From: Variovorax paradoxus
Lineage (GTDB): Bacteria; Pseudomonadota; Gammaproteobacteria; Burkholderiales; Burkholderiaceae_C
Length of the DNA: 64,000 nucleotides
Direction of reading: 5' to 3'
Assembly: GCF_000834655.1 (NCBI RefSeq)
Contig: NZ_JXQQ01000033.1
Span: forward strand, 62,001-126,000
The translations under genes and the position numbers were made by a program. This document shows, in pieces, positions 9,778-20,218 of the stretch (the stretch's first letter is position 1; every line of letters begins with the position of its first letter). A model generated the notes under the pieces. That model was not told the DNA's origin. It did no database searches and saw nothing but the letters and a program-made list of their open reading frames with translations.

Positions 9778-10562
9778 GCGGCCTTAGCGGTCTGTTCTGG
9801 TTTGCGGGCGGTGTAGGAAGAAAAGACTCCCAGGCTCGGGTAGCGGCGCACCTCGGTGAAGCCCGCATCGCCCAGCGCCTGCATGACCCGCGCGGGGGGA
9901 ATGCAAGCCTCGATGGTGTCCCAGTAGTAGCGCCACAGTTCGGATGTGTTGCGCTGGCGGCCGACCACGCGGGCGATCAGCGGCACCACGGCGCGCATGT
10001 AGCCCTTGAGCAGCGCCGTCGCGATGCGGCCCTCGGGCTTGGTGATTTCCAGCACGATCACGCGGCCGCCCGGACGCAGCACGCGATGGAATTCGCTGAA
10101 GGCGGCCGCCACGTCGCTGATGTGGCGCATGGCGTAGCCCATGCTCACGAAGTTGCAGCTGGCGTCGGGGCGTGGCAGGGATTCGGCCACGCCCTGCAGC
10201 AGCTCGACGCCGGGCAGCTTGACCTGTTCCATCATGCCGGCGCTGGGGTCGACGCCGGTGAGCTTGCCCGTGGGGCCGATGATCTTGAGCGCCTCGCGCG
10301 CCACGAGGCCGGTGCCGATGCCCACGTCGAGCACCTCTGCGCCAGCGGCAAGGCCGGCTTGCTGCAGTGCAGCGCGACGGTACGAGGGGCCGGTGCCGAA
10401 TGCGAGCACGGCCTCGATGCGGTCGTAGTCCGCCGCGGTGCTGTCGAAGATGCGGCGAAGGAATGCCTGGTGCTCTGCCTCATTGTTGTAGTACAGCGGA
10501 AGGGGCGCGTGAGGCGCGAGGGTGTCGGGATTCCCGGTTCCGACGGTAGGCGATGGCGTCAT
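9774..10562 (-). CDS. UbiE/COQ5-like SAM-dependent methyltransferase
   Basis: Class I methyltransferase of 262 residues. The SAM-binding motif VLDVGIGTGLVAREAL, the acidic motif II region GVDPSAGM, and the UbiE-like VSMGYAMRHISD and VLRPGGRVIVLEITKP are all present. It resembles UbiE but carries a longer N-terminus and a C-terminal YYWDTIEACIPP stretch not typical of true UbiE. First gene of a four-gene minus-strand operon with the chorismatase (overlap of four bases), so a methyl transfer on an aromatic or polyene product is a reasonable guess. The ATG at 10562 was chosen over upstream in-frame codons lacking coding character. Confidence 0.82.
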   Translation of the reverse strand: MTPSPTVGTGNPDTLAPHAPLPLYYNNEAEHQAFLRRIFDSTAADYDRIEAVLAFGTGPSYRRAALQQAGLAAGAEVLDVGIGTGLVAREALKIIGPTGKLTGVDPSAGMMEQVKLPGVELLQGVAESLPRPDASCNFVSMGYAMRHISDVAAAFSEFHRVLRPGGRVIVLEITKPEGRIATALLKGYMRAVVPLIARVVGRQRNTSELWRYYWDTIEACIPPARVMQALGDAGFTEVRRYPSLGVFSSYTARKPEQTAKAA

Positions 10563-10678
10563 CGAAAGATTATCGCCAAAAGCCCCGGCCGAAATCCTGG
10601 GGGCCGGCGGGCGTTGTGTGCGCCGGACAGTAAACTCGCACCTTGCTTTGAAAACACAAGACAGCGAGATAGAAAGCC

Positions 10679-11404
10679 ATGGCCGGACACAGCAAATGGG
10701 CAAACATCCAGCACCGCAAGGGCCGCCAGGACGAGAAGCGCGGCAAGCTCTGGACCCGCGCCATCCGTGAAATCACCGTGGCAGCCCGCGCCGGCGGCGG
10801 CGACCTGAGCGCCAACCCGCGGCTGCGGCTGGCGGTCGAAAAGGCCAAGGCGGTCAACCTGCCGATCGACACGGTCAAGCGCAACATCGACAAGGCCACC
10901 GGCAACCTCGAAGGCGTCAACTACGAGGAAATTCGTTACGAGGGGTATGGCATCGGCGGCGCCGCGATCATCGTGGACACCATGACCGACAACCGCGTGC
11001 GCACCGTGGCCGAAGTGCGCCATGCCTTCTCCAAGCACGGCGGCAACATGGGCACCGAAGGCTCGGTGGCCTTCCAGTTCAAGCACTGCGGCCAGATCAT
11101 CTTCGCGCCCGGCACCGATGAAGACAAGGTGATGGAAGTGGCGCTCGAAGCGGGCGCCGAAGACGTCGTCACCGACGACGACGGCGCCATCGAGGTGATC
11201 ACCGCCGCCCTCGATTTCGAAGCCGTCAAGAACGCGCTCGAAGCCGCGGGCCTCAAGCCCGAAGTGGCCGAAGTCACCATGCGGGCCGAGAACACGGTGG
11301 ACGTGGCCGGCGAGGACGCCGCGAAGATGCAGAAGCTGCTCGACGTGCTGGAAGACCTGGACGATGTGCAGGCCGTCTATCACAACGCCTCGCTCGCCGA
11401 ATGA
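10679..11404 (+). CDS. yebC: YebC/PmpR family protein
   Basis: Cytoplasmic protein of 241 residues, known in the family as a transcription regulator and more recently as a factor relieving ribosome stalling. The N-terminus [18 protein letters not shown] is diagnostic, and the length is typical. AAGCC precedes the ATG after a purine-rich stretch (GAGATAGAAAG). It is divergent from the methyltransferase operon across 116 bases, which must contain both promoters. purD follows after 54 bases. Assignment is firm; whether it acts in transcription or translation is not decided by sequence. Confidence 0.96.
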   Translation: MAGHSKWANIQHRKGRQDEKRGKLWTRAIREITVAARAGGGDLSANPRLRLAVEKAKAVNLPIDTVKRNIDKATGNLEGVNYEEIRYEGYGIGGAAIIVDTMTDNRVRTVAEVRHAFSKHGGNMGTEGSVAFQFKHCGQIIFAPGTDEDKVMEVALEAGAEDVVTDDDGAIEVITAALDFEAVKNALEAAGLKPEVAEVTMRAENTVDVAGEDAAKMQKLLDVLEDLDDVQAVYHNASLAE

Positions 11405-11458
11405 GCGATCGAGCGAATGAATGAACATTGATCCACAGCGAATGAAGAAGGCCCACGA

Positions 11459-12757
11459 ATGAAGGTACTGGTTATTGGAGGAGGGGGCCGTGAACACGCC
11501 TTGGCTTGGCGGTTGGCACAAGCCAGCCGGGTCAGCCGCGTCTACGTGGCGCCGGGCAACGGCGGCACCGTGAGCGACGAGCGCTACGACTGCATCGACA
11601 TCACCGAGCCCGCCGCGCTGCGCGAGTGGGCCATCCAGGAAAAGATCTCGCTGACCGTGGTCGGCCCCGAGGCGCCGCTCGCAGCGGGCGTGGTCGATGA
11701 ATTCCGGGCGCACGGGCTGCGCATCTTCGGCCCAACGCAGGCGGCCGCGCAGTTGGAGAGCTCCAAGGCGTTCTCCAAGGCGTTCATGAAGCGCCACAAG
11801 ATCCCGACCGCCGAATACGAGGCCTTCACCGACGCCGCGGCGGCGCATGCCTACATCGACGCCAAGGGCGCGCCGATCGTCGTCAAGGCCGATGGCCTGG
11901 CGGCCGGCAAGGGCGTGGTCGTGGCCATGACCGCGCAAGAAGCGCACGAGGCCGTCGACTTCATGCTGGTGGACAACAAGTTCGGCGTGTCGCACAACGA
12001 CGGCGGCGCACGCGTGGTCATCGAAGAATTCCTGCAGGGCGAGGAAGCCAGCTTCATCGTGCTGTGCGATGGCAAGAACGTCACCGCGCTCGCCACCAGC
12101 CAGGACCACAAGCGCCTGCTCGACGGCGACGAGGGCCCCAATACCGGCGGCATGGGCGCATATTCGCCCGCGCCGGTGGTCACCGCCGAGGTGCATGCGC
12201 GTGCGATGCGCGAGATCATCCTGCCGACCATCCGCGGCATGGAAAAAGACGGCATTCCGTACACCGGTTTCCTTTACGCGGGCCTCATGATCGATGCGAC
12301 CGGCCATCCGAAGACGCTCGAATTCAACTGCCGCATGGGCGACCCCGAGACGCAGCCGATCATGATGCGGCTGAAGTCCGACCTGTTCGAGGTGTTCTGG
12401 CACGCCACCGACGGCACGCTCGACCAGGTCGAGCTGCAGTGGGATCGCCGTGTCGCGCTCGGCGTGGTCATGGCGGCGCACGGCTATCCGCTCTCGCCGC
12501 GCAAGGGCGACCGCATCACCGGCATCCCCGCCGAGGCGCCCGATGCCGTGGTGTTCCATGCCGGAACGACCATGCAGGACGGCGACCTGAAGACCAGCGG
12601 CGGCCGCGTGCTCTGCGTGACCGTTCTGGCCGACAGCGTGAAGCTCGCGCAGCAGCGGGCCTACGAGGTCGCGGCGCGTGTGCGCTTCGACGGCGCGCAA
12701 TACCGCAAGGACATCGGATTCCGCGCAGTGCATGCGCGCAACGCGCCCCAAGCCTGA
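11459..12757 (+). CDS. purD: Phosphoribosylamine--glycine ligase PurD
   Basis: Cytoplasmic ATP-grasp enzyme that joins glycine to 5-phosphoribosylamine in purine synthesis. Seen: N-terminal [22 protein letters not shown]-grasp motifs [19 protein letters not shown] near 140 and [12 protein letters not shown], and [10 protein letters not shown] near 225, with [13 protein letters not shown] at the metal site. At 432 residues it is full length. It overlaps hemF by one base (TGATG). Its place before hemF is common in Burkholderiales. Confidence 0.97.
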   Translation: MKVLVIGGGGREHALAWRLAQASRVSRVYVAPGNGGTVSDERYDCIDITEPAALREWAIQEKISLTVVGPEAPLAAGVVDEFRAHGLRIFGPTQAAAQLESSKAFSKAFMKRHKIPTAEYEAFTDAAAAHAYIDAKGAPIVVKADGLAAGKGVVVAMTAQEAHEAVDFMLVDNKFGVSHNDGGARVVIEEFLQGEEASFIVLCDGKNVTALATSQDHKRLLDGDEGPNTGGMGAYSPAPVVTAEVHARAMREIILPTIRGMEKDGIPYTGFLYAGLMIDATGHPKTLEFNCRMGDPETQPIMMRLKSDLFEVFWHATDGTLDQVELQWDRRVALGVVMAAHGYPLSPRKGDRITGIPAEAPDAVVFHAGTTMQDGDLKTSGGRVLCVTVLADSVKLAQQRAYEVAARVRFDGAQYRKDIGFRAVHARNAPQA

Positions 12758-13674
12758 TGCAGCAGACGAACCCCGCGGCAGTCGGCAGCTACCTGCGCGG
12801 ACTGCAGCAGTCGATCATCGCGGCGGTCGAAGAGGCCGATGGAGGCACCTGCCTGCACGATGCCTGGCACAAGGCACCGGGTGAGCCGCTGCAGGGCAAT
12901 GGCCTGACTTGCATCCTCGAAGGCGGGGCGCTCTTCGAGCGCGCGGGCTGCGGCTTCTCGCAGGTCCGCGGACCCAGGCTGCCGCCTTCGGCCACGCAGA
13001 ACCGGCCTGAACTGGCAGGCGCGCCGTTCGAAGCGATGGGCGTGTCGCTGGTCTTCCATCCGCGCAATCCGTACGTGCCGATCGTCCACATGAACGTGCG
13101 CATGCTGGCGGCGCTGCCCGAGGGCGGCGAACCGGTCTGCTGGTTCGGCGGCGGCATGGACCTGACGCCCTGCTACGGCTTCGAGGAAGACGCGGTGCAT
13201 TTCCACACCACGTGCCGCGACGCGCTCATGCCCTTCGGCGACGACAAGTACTCGCTCTTCAAGACCTGGTGCGACGAGTATTTCTTCCTCAAGCACCGCA
13301 ACGAACAGCGCGGCATCGGCGGCATCTTCTTCGACGATTTCGCCGAGGGCGGTTTCGAGAACGGCTTCGCGCTGATCCGCTCGGTCGGCGATGCCTTCCT
13401 GCCGGCATACCTGCCGCTGGTCGAGCGCCGCCGCCACACGCACTACGACGAGCGCGAGCGGGAATTCCAGCTGTACCGGCGCGGGCGCTACGTCGAGTTC
13501 AACCTCGTTTGGGATCGCGGCACCCACTTCGGGCTGCAGTCGGGCGGACGCACCGAGTCGATCCTGCTGTCGATGCCGCCGCTCGCGAGCTGGGCCTATC
13601 GCCAGCAACCCGAGGCGGGCAGCCCTGAAGCAGCGCTCTACACCGACTTTCTCCCGCGGCGCGACTGGTTGTGA
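12757..13674 (+). CDS. hemF: Oxygen-dependent coproporphyrinogen III oxidase HemF
   Basis: Cytoplasmic heme-synthesis enzyme that decarboxylates coproporphyrinogen III to protoporphyrinogen IX using O2. The 305-residue protein shows the family blocks [43 protein letters not shown], and [10 protein letters not shown], with the conserved active-site region [16 protein letters not shown] near the end. Start ATG 12757 overlaps the purD stop; its own stop overlaps the nadD GTG. Length fits the family (about 300). Confidence 0.97.
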   Translation: MQQTNPAAVGSYLRGLQQSIIAAVEEADGGTCLHDAWHKAPGEPLQGNGLTCILEGGALFERAGCGFSQVRGPRLPPSATQNRPELAGAPFEAMGVSLVFHPRNPYVPIVHMNVRMLAALPEGGEPVCWFGGGMDLTPCYGFEEDAVHFHTTCRDALMPFGDDKYSLFKTWCDEYFFLKHRNEQRGIGGIFFDDFAEGGFENGFALIRSVGDAFLPAYLPLVERRRHTHYDEREREFQLYRRGRYVEFNLVWDRGTHFGLQSGGRTESILLSMPPLASWAYRQQPEAGSPEAALYTDFLPRRDWL

Positions 13675-14300
13675 ATTCTTCCGGCAAGGCCCCGCGCATC
13701 GGCGTCTTCGGCGGCGCTTTCGATCCGCCGCACAACGCGCACGTCGCGCTGGCCGAAGCCGCTCAGGCGCAACTCGGCCTGGCCGAGCTTCATGTCATTC
13801 CGACAGGGCAGGCCTGGCACAAGAGCCGCACCCTCACGCCGAAGGAAGACCGCCTCGCGATGACGCGCCTTGCCTTCGGCGACTTGAAGGGCAAGGTCGT
13901 CGTCGACAGCCGCGAAGTGCTGCGCGACGGTCCGACCTACACGCTGGACACCCTGCACGAGTTGCAGAAAGAGCAGCCAGGCGCCCAGCTGGTCTTGATC
14001 ATGGGCGCGGACCAGGCGGGCGCGTTGCCGACCTGGCACGGCTGGCAGGCTATACTCGGCATTGCTATCGTTTCTGTAGCGTATCGCGCACTATCGACGG
14101 GCGGCATTGCCCGTTTTGATCCGAACATGCTGCCCAACCTCCCGGCTGGCGCGCGTTTCGAGGCGCTAGAACTGCCTGCCATGGACACCAGCGCCACCGA
14201 GATTCGGCGGCGCGCTGCACTGGGCGTGGACATTTCCTCGCTGGTTCCGCCCACGGTTGCACGCTATATTGACCAACACCACCTCTACCGCTCTGCCTGA
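13671..14300 (+). CDS. nadD: Nicotinate-nucleotide adenylyltransferase NadD
   Basis: Adenylates nicotinate mononucleotide in NAD synthesis; cytoplasmic. The nucleotidyltransferase signature [15 protein letters not shown] lies at 11-25 and the ISSTXIR-type motif [10 protein letters not shown] near 175. The start is GTG within the hemF stop codon. Residues of about 130-150 are encoded by a locally AT-richer patch with a GCTAT...TAGC inverted repeat and do not match the usual NadD pattern there; this looks like an in-frame mini-repeat insertion (see separate entry). Frame is intact and the enzyme is probably functional. Confidence 0.94.
   Translation: MNSSGKAPRIGVFGGAFDPPHNAHVALAEAAQAQLGLAELHVIPTGQAWHKSRTLTPKEDRLAMTRLAFGDLKGKVVVDSREVLRDGPTYTLDTLHELQKEQPGAQLVLIMGADQAGALPTWHGWQAILGIAIVSVAYRALSTGGIARFDPNMLPNLPAGARFEALELPAMDTSATEIRRRAALGVDISSLVPPTVARYIDQHHLYRSA
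14058..14096 (+). repeat. AT-richer hairpin mini-repeat inside nadD
   Basis: Bases 14064-14080 form GCTA...TAGC ends around a T-rich centre, followed by GTATCGCGCACTATCG. Composition differs from the surrounding GC-rich gene. Short GCTAT...TAGC repeats are, from memory, scattered through Comamonadaceae genomes, sometimes in genes. In-frame insertion would explain the atypical residues of NadD here. Confidence 0.4.
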
Positions 14301-14980
14301 TGACCACTGATGCCGCCGCCAAGAAAGACACCCAGAAACTCCAGCGAGCCATCATCGATGGTCTCGAAGACGTCAAGGCGCAGGACATCCAGGTATTCGA
14401 CACGGAGCACTTGTCGCCGCTGTTCGAGCGCGTGATCGTCGCCTCGGGCACCTCCAATCGCCAGACCAAGGCGCTCGCCGCCAGCGTGCGCGATGCGGTG
14501 CGCGAGGCCGGTTTCGGCAAGCCGCGCATCGAGGGCGAGGACAACGGCGAGTGGATCATCGTGGACTGCGGCGCGGCCGTGGCGCACATCATGCAGCCGG
14601 CCATCCGCCAGTACTACCACCTCGAAGAGATCTGGGGCGACAAGCCGGTGCGCGCCAAGCTCGGCGCCGCCAAGCCTGCCGCCAGCACCGCGTCGAGCAC
14701 GGAGGAAGCGGGCGAGAAGAAGAAAAAGCCCGCGGCCAAGGAGCCTTCGCTGCGCCGCGCAAGCGCCGCCAAGACCGCGGTCAAGGCTGCCGAACAGGAA
14801 GCCAGGGAAGAGAAGGCTCGCCGCTCACCCGCCAGAAAAACGGCCGCAAAGAAGGCACCCGCCAAGAAGCCCTCGACCACCACCGCGCGCACGCCGGTCA
14901 AGGTCATCGGCAAGCCTGCGGCAAAGAAGCCAGCGGCAAAGAAGGCGCCTGCCAAGAAGGCGCCAGCCCGCCGCGCATGA
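14300..14980 (+). CDS. rsfS: Ribosome silencing factor RsfS with long basic tail
   Basis: Binds ribosomal protein L14 and blocks joining of the 30S and 50S subunits in starvation. The first 110 or so residues are a normal RsfS domain ([49 protein letters not shown]). About 110 more follow, a Lys/Ala/Pro-rich tail with repeats of the kind AAKKAPAKK, like histone H1 tails. Usual RsfS is 105-140 residues. The ATG overlaps the nadD stop by one base, and rlmH begins inside its stop. The tail probably gives nucleic acid or ribosome affinity; this is inference. Confidence 0.94.
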   Translation: MTTDAAAKKDTQKLQRAIIDGLEDVKAQDIQVFDTEHLSPLFERVIVASGTSNRQTKALAASVRDAVREAGFGKPRIEGEDNGEWIIVDCGAAVAHIMQPAIRQYYHLEEIWGDKPVRAKLGAAKPAASTASSTEEAGEKKKKPAAKEPSLRRASAAKTAVKAAEQEAREEKARRSPARKTAAKKAPAKKPSTTTARTPVKVIGKPAAKKPAAKKAPAKKAPARRA

Positions 14981-15444
14981 AGCTCCTGGTGGTCGCCGTC
15001 GGGCAGCGCATGCCCGATTGGGCGCAGACTGCCTGGGACGACTACGCCAAGCGCTTTCCGCCCGAGCTCAAGCTCGAACTGCGCGCCGTCAAGACAGAAC
15101 CCCGCGGCTCCAAGTCATTGGAGACGCTCTATGCCGCCGAACGCGAGCGCATCGAGGGCGCCATTGCCCGCGGCATGCGTATCGTGGCGCTCGACGAGCG
15201 CGGCACCGCACTCACCACCAAGGCGCTTGCGGCGCGGCTGCAGGCCTGGCAGGGCGAGGGCGACGACGTGGCCCTCGTCATCGGCGGCCCCGACGGCCTC
15301 GACCCCGCCTTCAAGGCCGCGGCGCACGAACGCATCCGCCTCTCGGACCTGACCCTGCCGCATGCGATGGCGCGGGTGCTGCTGGTCGAGCAGCTATACC
15401 GGGCCTGGTCGGTCAACGCGGGCCATCCGTACCACCGGGAATGA
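14977..15444 (+). CDS. rlmH: 23S rRNA (pseudouridine1915-N3)-methyltransferase RlmH
   Basis: SPOUT-class methyltransferase acting on helix 69 of 23S rRNA in assembled ribosomes. The 155-residue protein has the family start [16 protein letters not shown], the SAM-knot motif [11 protein letters not shown] near 102 and the C-terminal [20 protein letters not shown] with the final NAGHPYHRE. It overlaps rsfS by four bases (ATGA), as is common for this pair. Full length. Confidence 0.97.
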   Translation: MKLLVVAVGQRMPDWAQTAWDDYAKRFPPELKLELRAVKTEPRGSKSLETLYAAERERIEGAIARGMRIVALDERGTALTTKALAARLQAWQGEGDDVALVIGGPDGLDPAFKAAAHERIRLSDLTLPHAMARVLLVEQLYRAWSVNAGHPYHRE

Positions 15445-16121
15445 CCGGGCCTGTCGCCTTGCTCGACGAGGCGGGCTACGCACTTCTGCCCGCACTGCTG
15501 CAGGCCGGGCACCTGGACGAGGTTGCAGCGTCGCTGGAGTCATGGCTGCAGGGCGCTGCCGGCAGCCGGAACCTCCTGAAACAACCGCGCTGCCGCGACA
15601 CGGCCGCGCTCCTCAAGACACGGCTCGTCGAAGCCGGCCTGCTAAACGCCGCATCGGCGGCCGTGCAGTGCACCCTGTTCGACAAGACCGCCGACCGGAA
15701 CTGGTTGGTCGCGCTGCACCAGGACACATCGATTCCTGCCTCGTCTAACCCGCCCGATGCGGCGCTGCCGGTGTCCGTCAAGGAAGGCGAGCCCTATGTG
15801 CAACCGCCGGTCGACGTGCTGGAGTCGTTGCTCGCGGTGCGCGTGCATCTGGACGCCTGCGGCGTCGATGCGGGCCCTCTGCGTGTCGTGCCGGGCAGCC
15901 ATCGCGCGGGCCGGCTTGGTGACGCAGAGGCGCGCGCCTTGCGCGACATGCATGGCGAAACGACCTGTACCGCCGCACGCGGTGATGCGCTCGCCATGCG
16001 CCCCTTGTTGCTGCACGCTTCTTCTCGCGCCAGGGCGCCCGTCCGCCGGCGCGTCCTTCACTTCCTGTTCGGACCTGCGCGCCTGCCGCATGGATTGGTC
16101 TGGAACCTCACGGAGCCCTGA
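15441..16121 (+). CDS. Phytanoyl-CoA dioxygenase (PhyH) family protein
   Basis: Predicted Fe(II)/2-oxoglutarate-dependent oxygenase, 226 residues. An HXD metal pair is visible in ALHQDTSIP (about residue 92) and the distal histidine and arginine lie in [19 protein letters not shown] near 190, with [20 protein letters not shown] between. The substrate is not known. It overlaps rlmH by four bases and sits two bases before maf, so it is translated as part of the nadD-rsfS-rlmH-maf-rng operon although it has no evident link to ribosome maturation. Confidence 0.85.
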   Translation: MTGPVALLDEAGYALLPALLQAGHLDEVAASLESWLQGAAGSRNLLKQPRCRDTAALLKTRLVEAGLLNAASAAVQCTLFDKTADRNWLVALHQDTSIPASSNPPDAALPVSVKEGEPYVQPPVDVLESLLAVRVHLDACGVDAGPLRVVPGSHRAGRLGDAEARALRDMHGETTCTAARGDALAMRPLLLHASSRARAPVRRRVLHFLFGPARLPHGLVWNLTEP

Positions 16122-16123
16122 AC

Positions 16124-16726
16124 TTGCCCGACTTCATCTACCTCGCGTCGCAGAGCCCGCGCCGCGCCCAACTGCTCGGGCAACTCGGCGTTCGCCATGA
16201 GTTGCTGCTGGCCACGCCCGACGAAGACGCCGAGTCGCTCGAAATCGTGCTGCCCAACGAGTCGCCGACGGCCTATGTGCAGCGCGTCACCGCCCTCAAG
16301 CTCGATGCTGCGGTCGCCCGGCGCAAGCGCCTCGGCCTGTCCGATGCACCCGTGCTCTGCGCCGACACCACGGTCGCCCTCGGCCGCACCATTCTCGGCA
16401 AGCCCGAAGACGGGCGCGATGCCGAGCGGATGCTCGCGCTCCTGTCCGGCAGCACCCACCGCGTGCTGACCGCCGTCGCGCTGCAGCATGGCCGCCGCCG
16501 CCATGCGGCGCTCAGCGTGTCGCGCGTGCGTTTCGCAGCGATCACGAAGAAGCAGATCGCCGGCTATGCTGCCGGCGGCGAGCCGCTCGGCAAGGCCGGC
16601 GCCTATGCGATCCAGGGGGCCGCGGCAGCCTTCATCGAGCACATCAGCGGGTCCTATTCGGGCATCATGGGACTCCCGATGTTCGAGACCGCGCAGCTGC
16701 TTCGCAGCGCCGGTTTCAATACCTAA
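16124..16726 (+). CDS. maf: Maf family nucleotide pyrophosphatase
   Basis: House-cleaning enzyme that hydrolyses non-canonical or excess nucleoside triphosphates to monophosphates. Seen: N-terminal [18 protein letters not shown] (the SxRR phosphate loop), [11 protein letters not shown] near 85 with the catalytic Asp, and the C-terminal [14 protein letters not shown]. The start is TTG at 16124, directly before the conserved N-terminus. At 200 residues it is full length. The Maf subfamily (dTTP/UTP versus m7GTP) is not decided here. Confidence 0.95.
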   Translation: MPDFIYLASQSPRRAQLLGQLGVRHELLLATPDEDAESLEIVLPNESPTAYVQRVTALKLDAAVARRKRLGLSDAPVLCADTTVALGRTILGKPEDGRDAERMLALLSGSTHRVLTAVALQHGRRRHAALSVSRVRFAAITKKQIAGYAAGGEPLGKAGAYAIQGAAAAFIEHISGSYSGIMGLPMFETAQLLRSAGFNT

Positions 16727-16733
16727 GAATTCC

Positions 16734-18260
<1,527 letters not shown>

Positions 18261-18269
18261 GCGAGCGGC

Positions 18270-20054
18270 TCAGAGCGTCGGGTCTTGCCCCGGCGTGGCG
18301 CTGCGCACCGCCAGCGTCTGCAGGCGCGCATAGAGGCCGTCCAGCGCCATCAGCTGTTGATGGCTGCCTTGCTCGGCGATGCGGCCTTGCTCCATGACGA
18401 TGATGCGGTCCGCGTGCTGGATGGTCGAGAGCCGGTGCGCCACGATCAGCGTGGTGCGGTTCTGCATCAGGCGCTGCAGGGCGTCTTGCACCAGCCGTTC
18501 CGATTCGGTGTCGAGCGCCGACGTGGCCTCGTCGAGCAGCAGAACGGGCGCGTTCTTGTAGAGCGCACGCGCAATCGCGAGCCGCTGGCGCTGGCCGCCC
18601 GAGAGCTGCGTGGCGTTGTGGCCCAGCACCGTGTCCATGCCCTGCGGCAGGTTCTCGACGTGGGCGCTCAGGTTGGCGGCGACCAGGCATTCGTTGACGC
18701 GCTCGCGGTCGATCTCCGAGCCCAGCGCCACGTTGGCCGCCAGCGTGTCGTTGAGCATGACCACGTCTTGGCTCACCATCGCGAACTGCGCGCGCAGGCT
18801 CTTCAATTTCCATTCGCTGGTGTCGTGCCCGTCGAGCAGCACCTGCCCGCCGCTGGGCTGCACGAAGCGCGGCAGCAGGTTTACCAGCGTGGTCTTGCCC
18901 GAGCCCGAAGGCCCGACGAAGGCCACCACCTGGCCGGGCTGGATGGTCAGGCTCACGCCGTCGAGTGCGCGTTGCTCGTCGTCGCCGCGATAGCTGACCT
19001 GCACGTTGCGCAGTTCGATGTGGCCGTCGGCGTGTGCCATCTCGAAGCTGCCCTGCGATTCGGGCGCGACCTCGTCGACCAGGATCAAGCCGCGTTCGAG
19101 TGCGGCGAGCCCGCGCGTGATGGGCCCGGCCACTTCGGCCAGTCGCCGGATCGGCGCGATCAGCATCAGCATCGCCGTGATGTAGGCGACGAATCCGCCC
19201 ACCGTGAAGCCCTGCTTGCCGCTTTGCCAGAGGGCGATCATCACCACGATCGAGAGCGCAAGCGAGGCCATCATCTGCGTGAGCGGCGTGGTCGCGGCCT
19301 GGGCGATGGTGGACTTCACTGCCAGGCGATTCAGGCGCTGGCTCAGTTGCTCGAAGCGGCGCTCCTGGGCCTGCTCGGCGCCGTGCAGCCGCACGACGCG
19401 ATGGGCGAGCACGTTTTCCTCGACCACGTAGGCCAGCTCGTCGGTCGCCTGCTGGCCCTGCTGCGTGAGCTTGTAGAGGCGCTTGGAGAACACCTTCATG
19501 ATCCAGGAGATGCTGGGCACCAGGAAGGCGACGATCAGCGTGAGCTTCCAGTTCAGGTAGACGAGGTAGCCCAAGAGCGCGATCAGCGTGAAGCCGTCGC
19601 GCGAAAGCCCGAGCAGCGCCTGCACCAGCAGCATCGCGCCGGTCTGGACTTCGTAGACCACGGTGTTCGAGAGCGCGCTCGCCGACTGGCGCGTGAACAG
19701 GGCGAGTTCGGCACCGAGCAGCCGCTCGAACAGCACGCGGCGCAGCTTCTGCATGCCTTCGTTGGCGATGCGCGAGAGGGCATATTGAGAGATGAATTGC
19801 GCGATGCCGCGCACGGCGAACAGCATCAGCACGGCGGCGGGCACGAACCACAGCGGCATCTCGCCGCGGGTGAAGCCGCGGTCGAGCAAGGGTTTGAGAA
19901 GGGCGGCCATCAGCGGCTCGGTGATCGCCGCCAGCATGGCCCCGCATAGCCCCACGGCCCACCATTTGCGCGAACTGCCGAACCAGGTCATCAGGCGCGC
20001 CAGACGGCGCATCAGGGGAGGGCGCGCGTTCTCGCTGCCAGGGGATGCTTGCAT
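18270..20054 (-). CDS. msbA: Lipid A export ATP-binding/permease MsbA
   Basis: Inner-membrane half-transporter that flips lipid A-core. 594 residues: six membrane helices in the first 330, then a nucleotide-binding domain with Walker A VGPSGSGKTT near 390, LSGGQRQR near 495, Walker B PVLLLDEATSALD near 515 and the H-loop IVAHRLST. The ATG at 20054 gives a short polar lead before the first helix. It is divergent from tolB. Generic lipid or peptide exporters of the same family are possible, but length and sequence favour MsbA. Confidence 0.92.
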   Translation of the reverse strand: MQASPGSENARPPLMRRLARLMTWFGSSRKWWAVGLCGAMLAAITEPLMAALLKPLLDRGFTRGEMPLWFVPAAVLMLFAVRGIAQFISQYALSRIANEGMQKLRRVLFERLLGAELALFTRQSASALSNTVVYEVQTGAMLLVQALLGLSRDGFTLIALLGYLVYLNWKLTLIVAFLVPSISWIMKVFSKRLYKLTQQGQQATDELAYVVEENVLAHRVVRLHGAEQAQERRFEQLSQRLNRLAVKSTIAQAATTPLTQMMASLALSIVVMIALWQSGKQGFTVGGFVAYITAMLMLIAPIRRLAEVAGPITRGLAALERGLILVDEVAPESQGSFEMAHADGHIELRNVQVSYRGDDEQRALDGVSLTIQPGQVVAFVGPSGSGKTTLVNLLPRFVQPSGGQVLLDGHDTSEWKLKSLRAQFAMVSQDVVMLNDTLAANVALGSEIDRERVNECLVAANLSAHVENLPQGMDTVLGHNATQLSGGQRQRLAIARALYKNAPVLLLDEATSALDTESERLVQDALQRLMQNRTTLIVAHRLSTIQHADRIIVMEQGRIAEQGSHQQLMALDGLYARLQTLAVRSATPGQDPTL

Positions 20055-20190
20055 GGCGGCGGATTCTACGGGTCGCCCCGGGGACGGCTTTCGGCAGGCA
20101 TCGTGTAGGACCGCGCCGATGGATAAACGTTTTGTGACGGCGGCGCCGGGCCAGTGTGTAACATGTGGCCCGTTGCGTCGGACCGAAACT

Positions 20191-20204
20191 TTTTCGGCCG
20201 AAAA
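20191..20204. promoter_or_regulatory. Perfect 14-bp palindrome in the tolB leader
   Basis: TTTTCGGCCGAAAA lies 14 bases before the tolB ATG, in the 164-base gap shared with msbA. It could be an operator or a leader hairpin close to the ribosome binding region. No regulator is implicated. Confidence 0.35.
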
Positions 20205-20218
20205 CCTCTCCGAACCGC

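Noticed and set aside
18285-19949. Plus-strand frame of 554 codons opposite msbA
   Set aside because: Shadow of MsbA; no start signal and no recognisable domain.
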